Assembly (NCBI RefSeq): GCF_033406955.1
Contig: NZ_CP137734.1
Location: 5,580,001 to 5,644,000 of the forward strand
Direction: 5' to 3'
Source: Streptomyces violaceoruber
GTDB taxonomy: Bacteria > Actinomycetota > Actinomycetes > Streptomycetales > Streptomycetaceae
Length of the DNA stretch: 64,000 nucleotides
Each line of letters starts with the position of its first letter. The stretch's first letter is position 1. The translations under genes were made by a program, and so were the position numbers. The notes below the pieces were generated by a model. The model was not told where the DNA came from and made no database searches. It saw only the letters and a program-made list of their open reading frames with translations. Of this stretch, positions 51,731-62,607 are shown in pieces.

Positions 51731-52087
51731 GTGCGTACGCTCTGTGCTTCGACGCTGATCGGCGAGTTCTTCGTGATCGGCTTCGCCGGACTGGTCGCCA
51801 TGAAGGACCCGGACCTGTCCATGGGGACGGTGTGGACGGTCAGCGGCATCGCGATGGTCCTCAGCGTGCTGCTGTGCGGGGTCATCACCCGGCCCGGCGG
51901 GATCGCCCTCGGCTGGGCGCTGCAGATCGCGCTGATCGCCGCCGGCTTCGTGGTGCCGACCATGTTCTTCCTCGGCGCGATCTTCGCCGCCCTGTGGTGG
52001 GCCTCCGTGCACTACGGGCGGAAGATCGACGAGGCGAAGGCGCGGTTCGCGGCCCAGGCCGAGGCCTCCGCACCCGACCCCGCCTGA
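51731..52087 (+). CDS. DUF4233 membrane protein
   Basis: 118 residues with three or four hydrophobic helices (about 8-25, 33-52, 58-78, 80-93) and a charged C-terminal tail. The pattern (TLIGEFFVIGFAGLVAMK, then GWALQIALIAAGFVVPTMFFLGAIFAALWW) is that of DUF4233, a family almost always found between folC and ndk in actinobacteria. Its function is unknown. It begins 6 bp after folC with GAGGGG upstream, so it is translated from the folC message. Confidence 0.88.
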   Translation: MRTLCASTLIGEFFVIGFAGLVAMKDPDLSMGTVWTVSGIAMVLSVLLCGVITRPGGIALGWALQIALIAAGFVVPTMFFLGAIFAALWWASVHYGRKIDEAKARFAAQAEASAPDPA

Positions 52088-52211
52088 GTGCGGAACGCGG
52101 CCGACGGGGCCCGGTAGGCCTGACGCTGCGTGACGGACGCCGCGACACGCCCGGTAACCTCTGTCATCACCCGCACGACCGCACATCTCGAACACCTCCA
52201 AGGGAGCCCTC

Positions 52212-52625
52212 GTGACCCAGCGCAGCCTCGTCCTCCTCAAGCCCGACGCCGTCCGTCGTGGCCTGACCGGCGAGATCATCAGCCGCATCGAGCGCAAGGC
52301 CGGCTGGCAGATCACCGCGCTGGAACTGCGCACCCTGGACACCGAGACGCTGGAGCAGCACTACGGCGAGCACAAGGGCAAGCCCTTCTACGAGCCGCTG
52401 GTCGAGTTCATGGCCTCCGGGCCGGTCGTGGCGATGGTCGTCGAGGGCGAGCGGGTCATCGAGGGCGTGCGCGCGCTGGCCGGTCCGACCGACCCGATCG
52501 CCGCCGCCCCGGGCTCCATCCGCGGGGACTACGGCGTGATCGTCCGCGAGAACCTGATCCACGCCTCCGACTCCGAGGAGTCCGCCGAGCGCGAGCTGAA
52601 GATCTTCTTCCCGGGCCGGGTCTGA
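52212..52625 (+). CDS. ndk: Nucleoside diphosphate kinase
   Basis: This 137-residue enzyme moves phosphate from ATP to other nucleoside diphosphates through phospho-His117 (NLIHASDS). The start SLVLLKPDAVRRGL and the Kpn-type loop (GPTDPIAAAPGSIRGDYG) are intact. AAGGGAG is 6 bp before the GTG. It is followed by a hairpin that closes the folC-DUF4233-ndk group. Confidence 0.97.
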   Translation: MTQRSLVLLKPDAVRRGLTGEIISRIERKAGWQITALELRTLDTETLEQHYGEHKGKPFYEPLVEFMASGPVVAMVVEGERVIEGVRALAGPTDPIAAAPGSIRGDYGVIVRENLIHASDSEESAERELKIFFPGRV

Positions 52626-52944
52626 TCCTTCTTCGGGACACGCCGGGAGCGCCTTTTTTCTGACGCCATGTCAGTCGAATGGACCGGGCGGAGCCGGGGC
52701 GGTCGCGTAAAAGCGACCGCCCTGTGGCATATGCGCGCCTGTTCGGGGGAACGGATGCCACCGTTGGCCCGTCTCCACAAGCGAGGCGGTGCGCCATCTG
52801 CTGACAATGGCGAAGACCCTCGCGCAGTGTTCGCGAAAGCGCGTCTACGATGGAAGCCTCCACGCGTCACTGCACCCACTTCGCCTACCTGAAAAGCCCT
52901 CAAAAGCTCCTGGGAAGGCCAGTCGAATCCTGATGGGGAACTCA
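52626..52944. other. ndk-mreB intergenic region
   Basis: 319 bp hold a T-run (52655-52660), the ndk hairpin and probably the mreB promoter. A TACGAT (52846-52851) could be its -10 box, which would leave a leader of about 90 nt. No other gene seen. Confidence 0.5.
52697..52722 (+). terminator. Terminator of ndk
   Basis: A perfect 10-bp stem GGGCGGTCGC/GCGACCGCCC with a GTAAAA loop (52697-52722), about 70 bp after the ndk stop. Confidence 0.7.
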
Positions 52945-53964
52945 ATGTCGTTCATCGGCCGTGACATGGCTGTCGACCTCGGGACCGCCAACACGCTGGT
53001 GTACGTCAGGGGTCGCGGGATCGTACTCAACGAGCCGTCCGTCGTCGCGATCAACACCAACACCGGTGGCATCCTCGCGGTCGGCGCCGAAGCGAAGAAG
53101 ATGATCGGGCGCACGCCCGGCAACATCGTTGCCGTGCGCCCGCTGAAGGACGGCGTCATCGCCGACTTCGAGATCACCGAGCGGATGCTCCGCTACTTCA
53201 TCCTGAAGATCCACAAGCGGCGGTATCTGGCTCGGCCGCGGGTCGTCGTCTGTGTGCCCTCGGGCATCACCGGCGTCGAGCGCCGCGCCGTCATCGAGGC
53301 GTCGTCCCAGGCCGGCGCCCGGCAGGTGCACATCATCGAGGAGCCCATGGCCGCGGCCATCGGCTCCGGCCTGCCGGTCCACGAGGCCACGGGCAACATG
53401 GTGGTGGACATCGGCGGCGGCACCACGGAGGTCGCGGTCATCTCGCTCGGCGGCATCGTCACGGCCCAGTCCATCCGCGTCGCGGGTGACGAGCTGGACA
53501 ACGCGATCATCCAGCACGTGAAGAAGGAGTACAGCCTTCTGCTGGGTGAGCGCACGGCCGAACAGATCAAGATCACGATCGGTTCGGCGTACGACCTCGA
53601 CTCCGACGAGCACACCGAAATCCGCGGCCGGGACCTCGTCTCCGGGCTGCCCAAGACCGTCGTCATCTCCGCCGCCGAAGTGCGCAAGGCGATCGAGGAG
53701 CCGGTCAACGCCATCGTCGACGCCGTCAAGACGACCCTCGACAAGTGTCCGCCGGAGCTGTCCGGCGACATCATGGACCGGGGCATCGTCCTGACCGGCG
53801 GCGGCGCGCTGCTGCGCGGGCTCGACGAACGGCTGCGCCGGGAGACCGGGATGCCGATCCACATCGCCGAGGACCCGCTGGACAGCGTGGCGCTCGGCAG
53901 CGGCAAGTGCGTCGAGGAGTTCGAGGCGCTCCAGCAGGTGCTGGACGCCTCGCCCCGCAGATGA
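52945..53964 (+). CDS. mreB: Rod shape-determining protein MreB
   Basis: This 339-residue bacterial actin polymerises under the membrane. In Streptomyces it is mainly needed for the spore wall rather than for hyphal growth. ATP-binding blocks: DLGTANTLVY (11-20), VVDIGGGTTEVAVISLGG, and the final GIVLTGGGALLRGLDERL. GGGGAA stands 5 bp before the ATG at 52945; an in-frame ATG at 52933 adds four residues but has no ribosome site. It is the first gene of mreB-mreC-mreD-pbp2-rodA. Confidence 0.97.
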   Translation: MSFIGRDMAVDLGTANTLVYVRGRGIVLNEPSVVAINTNTGGILAVGAEAKKMIGRTPGNIVAVRPLKDGVIADFEITERMLRYFILKIHKRRYLARPRVVVCVPSGITGVERRAVIEASSQAGARQVHIIEEPMAAAIGSGLPVHEATGNMVVDIGGGTTEVAVISLGGIVTAQSIRVAGDELDNAIIQHVKKEYSLLLGERTAEQIKITIGSAYDLDSDEHTEIRGRDLVSGLPKTVVISAAEVRKAIEEPVNAIVDAVKTTLDKCPPELSGDIMDRGIVLTGGGALLRGLDERLRRETGMPIHIAEDPLDSVALGSGKCVEEFEALQQVLDASPRR

Positions 53965-53979
53965 CGTAACACTTCGGTT

Positions 53980-54013
53980 CCGCCGTACGAGACGATCTCC
54001 TCTCGTGCGGCGG
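53980..54013 (+). terminator. Hairpin between mreB and mreC
   Basis: A 12-bp stem with one G-U type mismatch (arms 53980-53991, 54002-54013), 16 bp after the mreB stop. It may reduce read-through to mreC, so that MreB is made in excess. A TTGATATAGAGG follows at about 54018. Confidence 0.55.
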
Positions 54014-54146
54014 ATCGTTGATATAGAGGGTTGCGGTACCGGATGCGCGTGAAGCGCCCGACGTACCGAATCAGCTCAATTCCTGAACACCGCCACGTAC
54101 ATTCCGAGATTCCCGAATTCCGACGAGGAAGGCACGGCCGCCGCAC

Positions 54147-55190
54147 GTGAGGGACACGAAAGAGAGCCGGCTGCTCCTGGTACTGCTGATCGCCATCGCG
54201 TTCGCACTGATCACGGTGGACATCCGCGGCGGGGAGGACTCACCGGTCGACGGTGCCCGGCAGGCCGCCGCCAACGTCTTCGGTCCGATCGAGAACGGGG
54301 TCTCCTCCGCGGTCGACCCCGTCGGCAACGCGGTCTCCGCGGTCCGCGACTCCGGCGACCGGCACGACCGGCTCGCGCGGCTGGAGACGGAGAACGCGGC
54401 CCTCAAGGCGAAGCTCGGCAGCGACGAGCGCGGCCGCAGCCGGCTGAAGCAGTTCGACAAGATGCTCGGGCTGGCCGGCGCCGGACAGTACGGCATCAAG
54501 GGTGCCCAGGTCATCGCCATAGGAGCGGCCCAGGGCTTCTCCTGGACCATCACCATCGACGCCGGTGCCAACGACGGCGTGAAGCGCGACATGACCGTCC
54601 TCAACGGTGACGGCCTCGTCGGACGCGTGACCACCGTCGGCCCCAACACCGCCACCGTGCTGCTCGCCAACGACCCGGACTTCACCGTCGGCACCCGGAT
54701 GGAGTCCGGCGACGAACTCGGCTTCGCCTCCGGCCAGGGCAGCCGCCCGCTGCGCGTCGAACTCCTCAACGGCAAGGCCGACGTCAAGAAGGGCGACCGC
54801 CTCGTCACCTTCGGCTCCCAGGCCGACAAGCCCTTCGTGCCGGGCGTGCCCGTCGGCACCATCACCCGCGTCGACCCCAACGGCGGCGACCTCACCCGCA
54901 TCCTCGACGTCACGCCGTTCGTCAGCTTCACCAAGCTCGACATCGTCGGCGTCGTCGTCCAGGCCCCGTCGAAGGACCCGCGCGACACGGTGCTCCCGGA
55001 CAAGAAGCAGCCGAAGCCCACGCCGACCGTGACCGTCACCGTCACCCCCGGGGCCGACCCCGAGGGCCAGACCCGGAACGACGAGGCCGGACAGGACGAC
55101 GCGACCGGACAGGACGACGCGACCGGCCAGAACGACGCGACCGGCCAGAACGACCAGACAGAGCAGCAGAACGAGCAGCCCGAGCCGTAG
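54147..55190 (+). CDS. mreC: Rod shape-determining protein MreC
   Basis: 347 residues. It has a short cytoplasmic start, one transmembrane helix (about 8-26), a coiled coil (about 72-95, RLETENAALKAKL) and two beta-barrel-like domains outside the membrane (to about 275) that scaffold the elongasome. The C-terminal 65 residues are Thr/Pro and Gly-Gln-Asp/Asn-Asp-Ala-Thr repeats, an extension not in the short MreC forms. GAGGAAGG lies 14 bp before the GTG, a long spacing. mreD starts 13 bp after the stop. Confidence 0.95.
   Translation: MRDTKESRLLLVLLIAIAFALITVDIRGGEDSPVDGARQAAANVFGPIENGVSSAVDPVGNAVSAVRDSGDRHDRLARLETENAALKAKLGSDERGRSRLKQFDKMLGLAGAGQYGIKGAQVIAIGAAQGFSWTITIDAGANDGVKRDMTVLNGDGLVGRVTTVGPNTATVLLANDPDFTVGTRMESGDELGFASGQGSRPLRVELLNGKADVKKGDRLVTFGSQADKPFVPGVPVGTITRVDPNGGDLTRILDVTPFVSFTKLDIVGVVVQAPSKDPRDTVLPDKKQPKPTPTVTVTVTPGADPEGQTRNDEAGQDDATGQDDATGQNDATGQNDQTEQQNEQPEP
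55085..55160 (+). repeat. 18-bp tandem repeat in the mreC 3' end
   Basis: About four copies of an 18-bp unit (GGACAGGACGACGCGACC and variants) encode the GQ(D/N)DAT repeat at the MreC C-terminus. Confidence 0.7.
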
Positions 55191-55203
55191 GAGCCATCAC
55201 CCC

Positions 55204-55875
55204 ATGCGCGTCAACCGGATCCTGCTGTCCGTCGCCCTCGTCGTCGTCGCCCTGGTGATCCAGGTGAGCGTCCTCGCCCGCCTCCACCTGCCCGGCGCCG
55301 TCCCCGACCTGCTGCTGCTCACCGTCCTCGGCCTCGCCCTGGTCTACGGCCACGTCGGCGGCGCCCTCGTCGGCTTCGGCGCCGGACTCCTCGCCGACCT
55401 CGCCCCGCCCGCCGACCACGCCGCCGGCCGCTACGCCCTCGTGCTCTGCGTCATCGGCTACCTCGCCGGACTCGCCAGACCGGACAACGGACGGCTCCGC
55501 TCGGCCACCGGCCCCATGGTCGTCGTGGTCGCCGCCGCCGTCGGCACCACCCTGCTCTACGCGGGCGTCGGCGCCCTCGTCGGCGACACCGCCGCCCGCC
55601 ACGTCGGCCTGCCCAGCCTGCTGTTCACGGCCGCCCTGTACGACCTGCTGCTCGCGCCCTTCGTCGTCCCCGGCATCATGGCGCTCGCCCGGCGCGCCGA
55701 ACACGACCCGCTGGCCGACACCAACTCCGCCGCCCAGAGCCCCGACATCTCCTCCGGCTGGCTCTCCTCGGGCACCGGCCTGCGCATCGGCAGACAGCGC
55801 AACGCGCTGCGGGTGAAGACGGCCCGCGCCCGCGTGGCCCGCGCCGGACGCATCAAGGGGGTCAAGCGGCTGTGA
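55204..55875 (+). CDS. mreD: Rod shape-determining protein MreD
   Basis: 223 residues, with five or six hydrophobic helices in the first 165 residues (LLSVALVVVALVIQVSVLARLHLPGAVPDLLLLTVLGLALVYG is the typical family start). A basic cytoplasmic tail (RIGRQRNALRVKTARARVARAGRIKGVKRL) follows. It works with MreC, PBP2 and RodA in wall elongation or spore-wall synthesis. AGGAG 9 bp before the ATG. pbp2 starts 52 bp after the stop. Confidence 0.94.
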   Translation: MRVNRILLSVALVVVALVIQVSVLARLHLPGAVPDLLLLTVLGLALVYGHVGGALVGFGAGLLADLAPPADHAAGRYALVLCVIGYLAGLARPDNGRLRSATGPMVVVVAAAVGTTLLYAGVGALVGDTAARHVGLPSLLFTAALYDLLLAPFVVPGIMALARRAEHDPLADTNSAAQSPDISSGWLSSGTGLRIGRQRNALRVKTARARVARAGRIKGVKRL

Positions 55876-55927
55876 CGACGCGGCAGCATTCCAGCAGCGC
55901 ACACTTCGTGAGGGGGAGCCAGAACCA

Positions 55928-58237
55928 GTGACCAACATCCCCGAGACCGGCCGCAGCACCCGCGTCCAGACCCGGCTCGTCGTCATCCAGATCCTCGTCC
56001 TCTCCCTCCTCGCCACCCTCGGCGGCCGCCTCTGGTACCTCCAGATCCGCCAGGGCGACGAGTACGCCGAGGAGGCCTCCGGCAACCACGTCCAGCAGGT
56101 CGTCCAGCCCGCCACCCGCGGCTCGATCCTGGACGCCCGCGGCGTCGCCCTCGCCGACAACGAGACCCGGCTCGTCGTCTCCGCCTCCCGCACCGACCTG
56201 CTGAAGATGAAGGACGACGGCAAGGCCGTCCTCACCAAGCTCGCCGGCGTCCTCGGCATGAAGCCCCAGGACGTCATCGACAAGGTCCGGCTCTGCGACG
56301 CCGAGACCCCGCAGCCCTGCTGGAACGGCTCGCCCTACCAGCCGATCCCCGTCACCGACGAGGCCACCGTCAAGCAGGCCCTGCAGATCCGCGAACGCGC
56401 CGAGGACTTCCCCGGCATCACCGCCGAACCCATGGCCGTACGCCGCTACGCCGCCCCCGGCAAGTCCAACACCGCCCAGGTCCTCGGCTACCTCTCGCCG
56501 GTCACCGACGAGGAACTGCAGAAGGCCCAGGACACCGACTCGCCCTACCTGCGCTCCGACCAGGTCGGCCGCTCCGGTCTGGAGCGCCAGTACGACAAGG
56601 CGCTGCGCGGCAAGGCCGGCGTCACGCGCTACGAGGTCGACAACCTCGGCCGCGTCATCGGCGAGGCCGAGTCCGACCCGGGCACCCCCGGCTCCAACCT
56701 CGTCACCAGCATCGACGCCCGCGTCCAGCGGGTCGCCGAGTACGAGCTGAACGAGGCGATGAAGGCCGCCCGCAAGGAGATGGACCGCAACACCAACCGG
56801 ACCTACGAGGCCGACGCCGGAGCGGTCGTGGTGATGGAGGCCAAGACCGGCCGCGTCGTCGCCATGGCCTCCAACCCCGACTACGACCCCAACGCCTGGG
56901 TCGGCGGCATCTCCGCCAAGGACTACAAGAAGCTCACCGGCAAGGACTCCAACTACCCGCTGCTCAACCGCGCCACCCAGGGCCAGGCGGCCCCCGGCTC
57001 CATCTTCAAGGTCGTCTCCTCGGCCGGAGCGGTCGAGGCCGGCTACGACTTCGACGGCAACTACGACTGCTCCAGCGCCTACAACGTCGGCGGCCAGGTC
57101 TTCAAGAACTTCGAGTCGGCCAACGAGGGCATGATCACCATCGGCCGCGCCCTGGAGCTCTCCTGCGACACCGTCTTCTACCGCCTGTCCCACCAGGAGT
57201 GGAAGAAGGACGGCGGGATGAACCCCAAGAACCCCCACGACTACTTCTACAAGGCCGCCCACCAGTTCGGCCTCGGCGCCAAGACCGGCATCGACCTCCC
57301 CAACGAGGTCACCGGCCGCGTCCCCGACCGCCAGTGGAAGCAGGACTACTGGGAGGCCAACAAGGACGCCTGGTGCAAGTCCGGCAAGAAGGACGGCTCC
57401 TACGTCGAGAAGATCGCGTACGAGAACTGCCACAGCGGCAACAAGATGCGCGCCGGTGACTCCATCAACTACTCCATCGGCCAGGGCGACACCCTCGTCA
57501 CCCCCATCCAGATGGCCACCATCTACGCGGCCATCTCCAACGGCGGCACCCTCTACGACCCGAGCATCGGCAAGGCCGTCGTCAGCCCCGACGGCAAGAC
57601 CGTCCGCGAGATCGAGCCCACGGCCCACGGCAAGCTGCCCATAAGCAAGACCACGCTGACCAAGATGGACGAGGCCCTCGCCGGCGTCGCCAGCCGCGGC
57701 ACCGCCGCCTGGCGGTTCGCCCAGGTCGGCTGGCCGCAGGACAAGATCCCGATGCACGCCAAGACCGGTACCGCCGAGGTCTACGGCAAGCAGACCACGT
57801 CCTGGTTCGCGACGTACACCAAGGACTACTCGATCGTCATGACGATCTCCCAGGGCGGCACCGGCTCCGGCGCCTCGGGACCCGCCGTCCGCAACATCTA
57901 CGACGCGCTGTACGGCGTCTCCGACGACGGCGACATCGACCCGAAGAAGGCGCTGCTGCCCAAGCCGCAGGCGAGCCTCCCGAAGATCAAGACCGACGGC
58001 ACGATCCTCTCGCCGAAGATGCCGAAGGACGTCGTCAAGCAGCTCCAGCCCGACGAGAAGGCCTCCCCGGACGAGGAGTACGCCCCCGTCGAGGAGGGCG
58101 ACCAGCCCGCGACCACCCCCAACCAGAACGGGGAGAACCGCGACACCCGGCGCCACCGGCGGCGCGGCGGCGCACGCGGCGCCGGGCGCGGCGCCCGGCC
58201 GGGCGGCAGGGGAAGAAGCCGGAGGGCACGCGTATGA
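55928..58237 (+). CDS. mrdA: Penicillin-binding protein 2 (peptidoglycan transpeptidase)
   Basis: 769 residues. It has one N-terminal membrane helix (about 19-40), a PBP dimerisation domain (RGSILDARGVALADN from about 62) and a transpeptidase domain with Ser358-x2-Lys361 (APGSIFKV), Ser412-Cys-Asp414 (the SxN position is SxD, as in E. coli PBP2) and Lys612-Thr-Gly614 (HAKTGTAEV). The tail (from about 738) is Arg/Gly-rich. Its stop overlaps the rodA start (ATGA), so the two are translationally coupled. It cross-links wall for the MreBCD/RodA complex. Confidence 0.95.
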   Translation: MTNIPETGRSTRVQTRLVVIQILVLSLLATLGGRLWYLQIRQGDEYAEEASGNHVQQVVQPATRGSILDARGVALADNETRLVVSASRTDLLKMKDDGKAVLTKLAGVLGMKPQDVIDKVRLCDAETPQPCWNGSPYQPIPVTDEATVKQALQIRERAEDFPGITAEPMAVRRYAAPGKSNTAQVLGYLSPVTDEELQKAQDTDSPYLRSDQVGRSGLERQYDKALRGKAGVTRYEVDNLGRVIGEAESDPGTPGSNLVTSIDARVQRVAEYELNEAMKAARKEMDRNTNRTYEADAGAVVVMEAKTGRVVAMASNPDYDPNAWVGGISAKDYKKLTGKDSNYPLLNRATQGQAAPGSIFKVVSSAGAVEAGYDFDGNYDCSSAYNVGGQVFKNFESANEGMITIGRALELSCDTVFYRLSHQEWKKDGGMNPKNPHDYFYKAAHQFGLGAKTGIDLPNEVTGRVPDRQWKQDYWEANKDAWCKSGKKDGSYVEKIAYENCHSGNKMRAGDSINYSIGQGDTLVTPIQMATIYAAISNGGTLYDPSIGKAVVSPDGKTVREIEPTAHGKLPISKTTLTKMDEALAGVASRGTAAWRFAQVGWPQDKIPMHAKTGTAEVYGKQTTSWFATYTKDYSIVMTISQGGTGSGASGPAVRNIYDALYGVSDDGDIDPKKALLPKPQASLPKIKTDGTILSPKMPKDVVKQLQPDEKASPDEEYAPVEEGDQPATTPNQNGENRDTRRHRRRGGARGAGRGARPGGRGRSRRARV

Positions 58238-59430
58238 CCGGCAACAGCTTCCACGTCTCCGGGTACGGCCCCGACAAGGCCGGCTGGACCCGCCTGTTCG
58301 CACGGGACTCCATGGCCCGGCGGCTCGACTGGCCGATACTGCTGGCCGCCGTGGCGCTCTCCCTGATGGGCTCGCTGCTCGTCTACTCCGCGACCCGCAA
58401 CCGCACCGAACTCAACCAGGGCGACCAGTACTACTTCCTCACCCGGCACCTGCTGAACACCGGCATCGGGCTCGCCCTGATGGTCGCCACCGTCTGGCTC
58501 GGCCACCGCGCCCTGCGCACCGCCGTGCCGCTCCTGTACGGCTTCTCGGTGTTCCTGATCCTGCTGGTGCTCACCCCCCTCGGCTCGACCATCAACGGCG
58601 CCCACTCCTGGATCAAGCTCCCCGGCGGCTTCTCGCTGCAGCCCTCGGAGTTCGTGAAGATCACGATCATCCTGGGCATGGCGATGCTGCTGGCCGCGCG
58701 CGTCGACGCGGGGGACCGGCCGCACCCCGACCACCGCACCGTGCTCCAGGCCCTCGGCCTGGCCACCGTGCCGATGCTCATCGTGATGCTCATGCCCGAC
58801 CTCGGGTCGGTCATGGTCATGGTCATCATCGTGCTCGGCATCCTGCTCGCCTCCGGCGCCAGCAACCGCTGGATCTTCGGCCTGCTCGGCGCCGGCACCG
58901 CGGGCGCGCTCGCCGTCTGGCAGCTCGGCATCCTGGACGACTACCAGATCGCCCGCTTCGCCGCCTTCGCCAACCCCGCCCTCGACCCCGCGGGCGTCGG
59001 CTACAACACCAACCAGGCCCGCATCGCCATCGGCTCCGGCGGACTCACCGGCTCAGGCCTCTTCGAGGGCTCCCAGACCACCGGCCGCTTCGTCCCCGAG
59101 CAGCAGACCGACTTCGTCTTCACCGTCGCCGGCGAGGAACTGGGCTTCCTCGGCGCCGGACTCATCATCGCCCTGCTCGGCGTGGTCCTCTGGCGCGGCT
59201 GCCGCATCGCCCGCAGCACCCCCGACCTGTACGGCACGGTGGTCGCCGCCGGGATCGTCGCGTGGTTCGCCTTCCAGACCTTCGAGAACGTGGGCATGAC
59301 CCTGGGCATCATGCCGGTCACCGGCCTGCCCCTGCCCTTCGTCTCCTACGGCGGCTCCTCCATGTTCGCCGTCTGGATAGCGGTCGGCCTGCTCCAGTCG
59401 ATCACCGTGCAGAGACCGATGTCGGCGTAG
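58234..59430 (+). CDS. rodA: RodA-type peptidoglycan glycosyltransferase (SEDS family)
   Basis: 398 residues and about ten membrane helices. It polymerises glycan strands from lipid II together with PBP2. SEDS landmarks: GAHSWIKLPGGFSLQPSEFVKI (about 124-145), the loop EQQTDFVFTVAGEELGFLG (about 289-307, with the catalytic-type Asp in TDF) and the end GLPLPFVSYGGSSM. The ATG overlaps the PBP2 stop by 4 bp. Known as sfr in S. coelicolor, as I recall. Confidence 0.95.
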   Translation: MTGNSFHVSGYGPDKAGWTRLFARDSMARRLDWPILLAAVALSLMGSLLVYSATRNRTELNQGDQYYFLTRHLLNTGIGLALMVATVWLGHRALRTAVPLLYGFSVFLILLVLTPLGSTINGAHSWIKLPGGFSLQPSEFVKITIILGMAMLLAARVDAGDRPHPDHRTVLQALGLATVPMLIVMLMPDLGSVMVMVIIVLGILLASGASNRWIFGLLGAGTAGALAVWQLGILDDYQIARFAAFANPALDPAGVGYNTNQARIAIGSGGLTGSGLFEGSQTTGRFVPEQQTDFVFTVAGEELGFLGAGLIIALLGVVLWRGCRIARSTPDLYGTVVAAGIVAWFAFQTFENVGMTLGIMPVTGLPLPFVSYGGSSMFAVWIAVGLLQSITVQRPMSA

Positions 59431-59435
59431 TACGG

Positions 59436-59505
59436 CGCCCGGGGCGGCAGCGGTACGGCGCCCGGGGGGTGAGCGGTAAGGGGGACCGGTCCGGCCGGGT
59501 TAGGC
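59436..59505 (+). promoter_or_regulatory. Region between rodA and the radical SAM gene with short direct repeat
   Basis: TACGGCGCCCGGGG occurs twice (from about 59432 and 59453). A TAGGCT (59500-59505) may be the -10 box of the next gene, leaving a leader of about 35 nt. Confidence 0.4.
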
Positions 59506-59544
59506 TGGATGGTCCCCCTTGTCAGCACACGAAGGTCCCGTGAG

Positions 59545-61494
<1,950 letters not shown>

Positions 61495-61517
61495 CCCGCG
61501 GATACGGGGGCTGTGGG

Positions 61518-61703
61518 ATGAGCGAGCCGCTTCACCGCATCGCTGACGCTGTGGCTGACGTCACAGAGTCGGATGCGGTGGCGGTGCTGACCGCGCTCGG
61601 CTTGAAGAAGGATCGGCGGCAGCCGGCGAAGAAGGCACCGAGAACGCCGCTGCCGCCGCCTGCCGTCCCTTCGGACGTCTCGTCGGACGTGGAGTGGGTG
61701 TGA
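61518..61703 (+). CDS. Small hypothetical protein
   Basis: 61 residues (MSEPLHRIADAVADVTESDAV...). An amphipathic helical first half is followed by Lys/Arg and Pro/Ala-rich residues and a Ser/Asp end (VPSDVSSDVEWV). GGGGG lies 6 bp before the ATG, and the gene starts 23 bp after the radical SAM gene. No family recognised. It could be the first gene of the inserted segment or a read-through passenger. Confidence 0.45.
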   Translation: MSEPLHRIADAVADVTESDAVAVLTALGLKKDRRQPAKKAPRTPLPPPAVPSDVSSDVEWV

Positions 61704-61742
61704 GGGCCGGAGAGCGGCCTGCGGTGACCTGCTACGGCAGGG

Positions 61743-62444
61743 TCAGTCGGTCCGGGGACCGGTCCGCAGGGCGGGGGAGATGGGGTAGCCGATGGCAAGG
61801 GCGTCTTGCACGACATCTGTCACGGGCGCCAGGGGATTGAGCATGGCGATCACGGCTTGGTCGAGAGGACGCAGGTCGTAGATGTGCCGCAGCGCCTCAA
61901 GGGAAACCGCGGTCTCGTAGTAGTCCTCGGCGAACGCCTTGAAGGCTTCGGGCTCCGGTCTCGCCAGAAGGCCGAACAGTCCGGTCGTGCCGTCCGGATC
62001 GGGGTGCCCTTCGGGGAAGTCGATGTCTCCGGTCTCCCAGCGGTCGGCAACCGCATGGCGCCACAGGCACACCGTCACGACGGGCGTGCCATCCTCGTCG
62101 GTGAAGAGGGGCTCATGCACATAGCGCTGGAAGGCGGCGGGTACGGCGTCCACCACCCCCGGCCAGGGTTCGTAGTCGTCTCGCTGGTGATACGGACTGA
62201 GCGGCGATTCATGGGCGAAGCCGCGCACGTACGCGCCGGCGGCCGAGAAGACGATGTCGAACTCGTCTCCGGAGCCGTTCCGCATCGAGGCAAGCTCTTC
62301 CGTCCGAGACCAGGAGCGGTTGAAGGTGTGGTGCCGCCCTTCGCCGCCGGGGTTCACGATGGCTTCCGCCATCGAGAGGGAACGGCAGAGATCGTGCAGG
62401 GCCGGGATGCCGGGCAGGGTGCGGGCCACGTCGTGAACGGTCAT
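61743..62444 (-). CDS. Hypothetical protein conserved in Streptomyces
   Basis: 233 residues, soluble and acidic, no membrane segment. Distinct blocks: MTVHDVARTLPGIPALHDLCRSLSMAEAI at the start, ELASMRNGSGDEFDIVFSAAGAYVRGFAHESPLSPY in the middle and TDEDGTPVVTVCLWRHAVADRWETGDIDFPEG later. I recall similar unannotated Streptomyces proteins, usually near variable loci. Function unknown. The ATG at 62444 is preferred; one at 62453 is in frame, and neither has a strong ribosome site. It faces away from the radical SAM gene's direction, which breaks the one-way layout of the core. Confidence 0.75.
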   Translation of the reverse strand: MTVHDVARTLPGIPALHDLCRSLSMAEAIVNPGGEGRHHTFNRSWSRTEELASMRNGSGDEFDIVFSAAGAYVRGFAHESPLSPYHQRDDYEPWPGVVDAVPAAFQRYVHEPLFTDEDGTPVVTVCLWRHAVADRWETGDIDFPEGHPDPDGTTGLFGLLARPEPEAFKAFAEDYYETAVSLEALRHIYDLRPLDQAVIAMLNPLAPVTDVVQDALAIGYPISPALRTGPRTD

Positions 62445-62607
62445 GCAGCACATCGAAGCGCACGCCGCTGACAACGCCTCGGTCGCTGCATGGGAAACGC
62501 TGCGAACAGTTGAATCGGAGCGGGGAGGGCCGAGCCCCTGCGGCAGTACATTGCGGGGCATGAGGTGGGCGATGTGAGCACCACTCGCCCTCTGCTTGGG
62601 GAGGATC

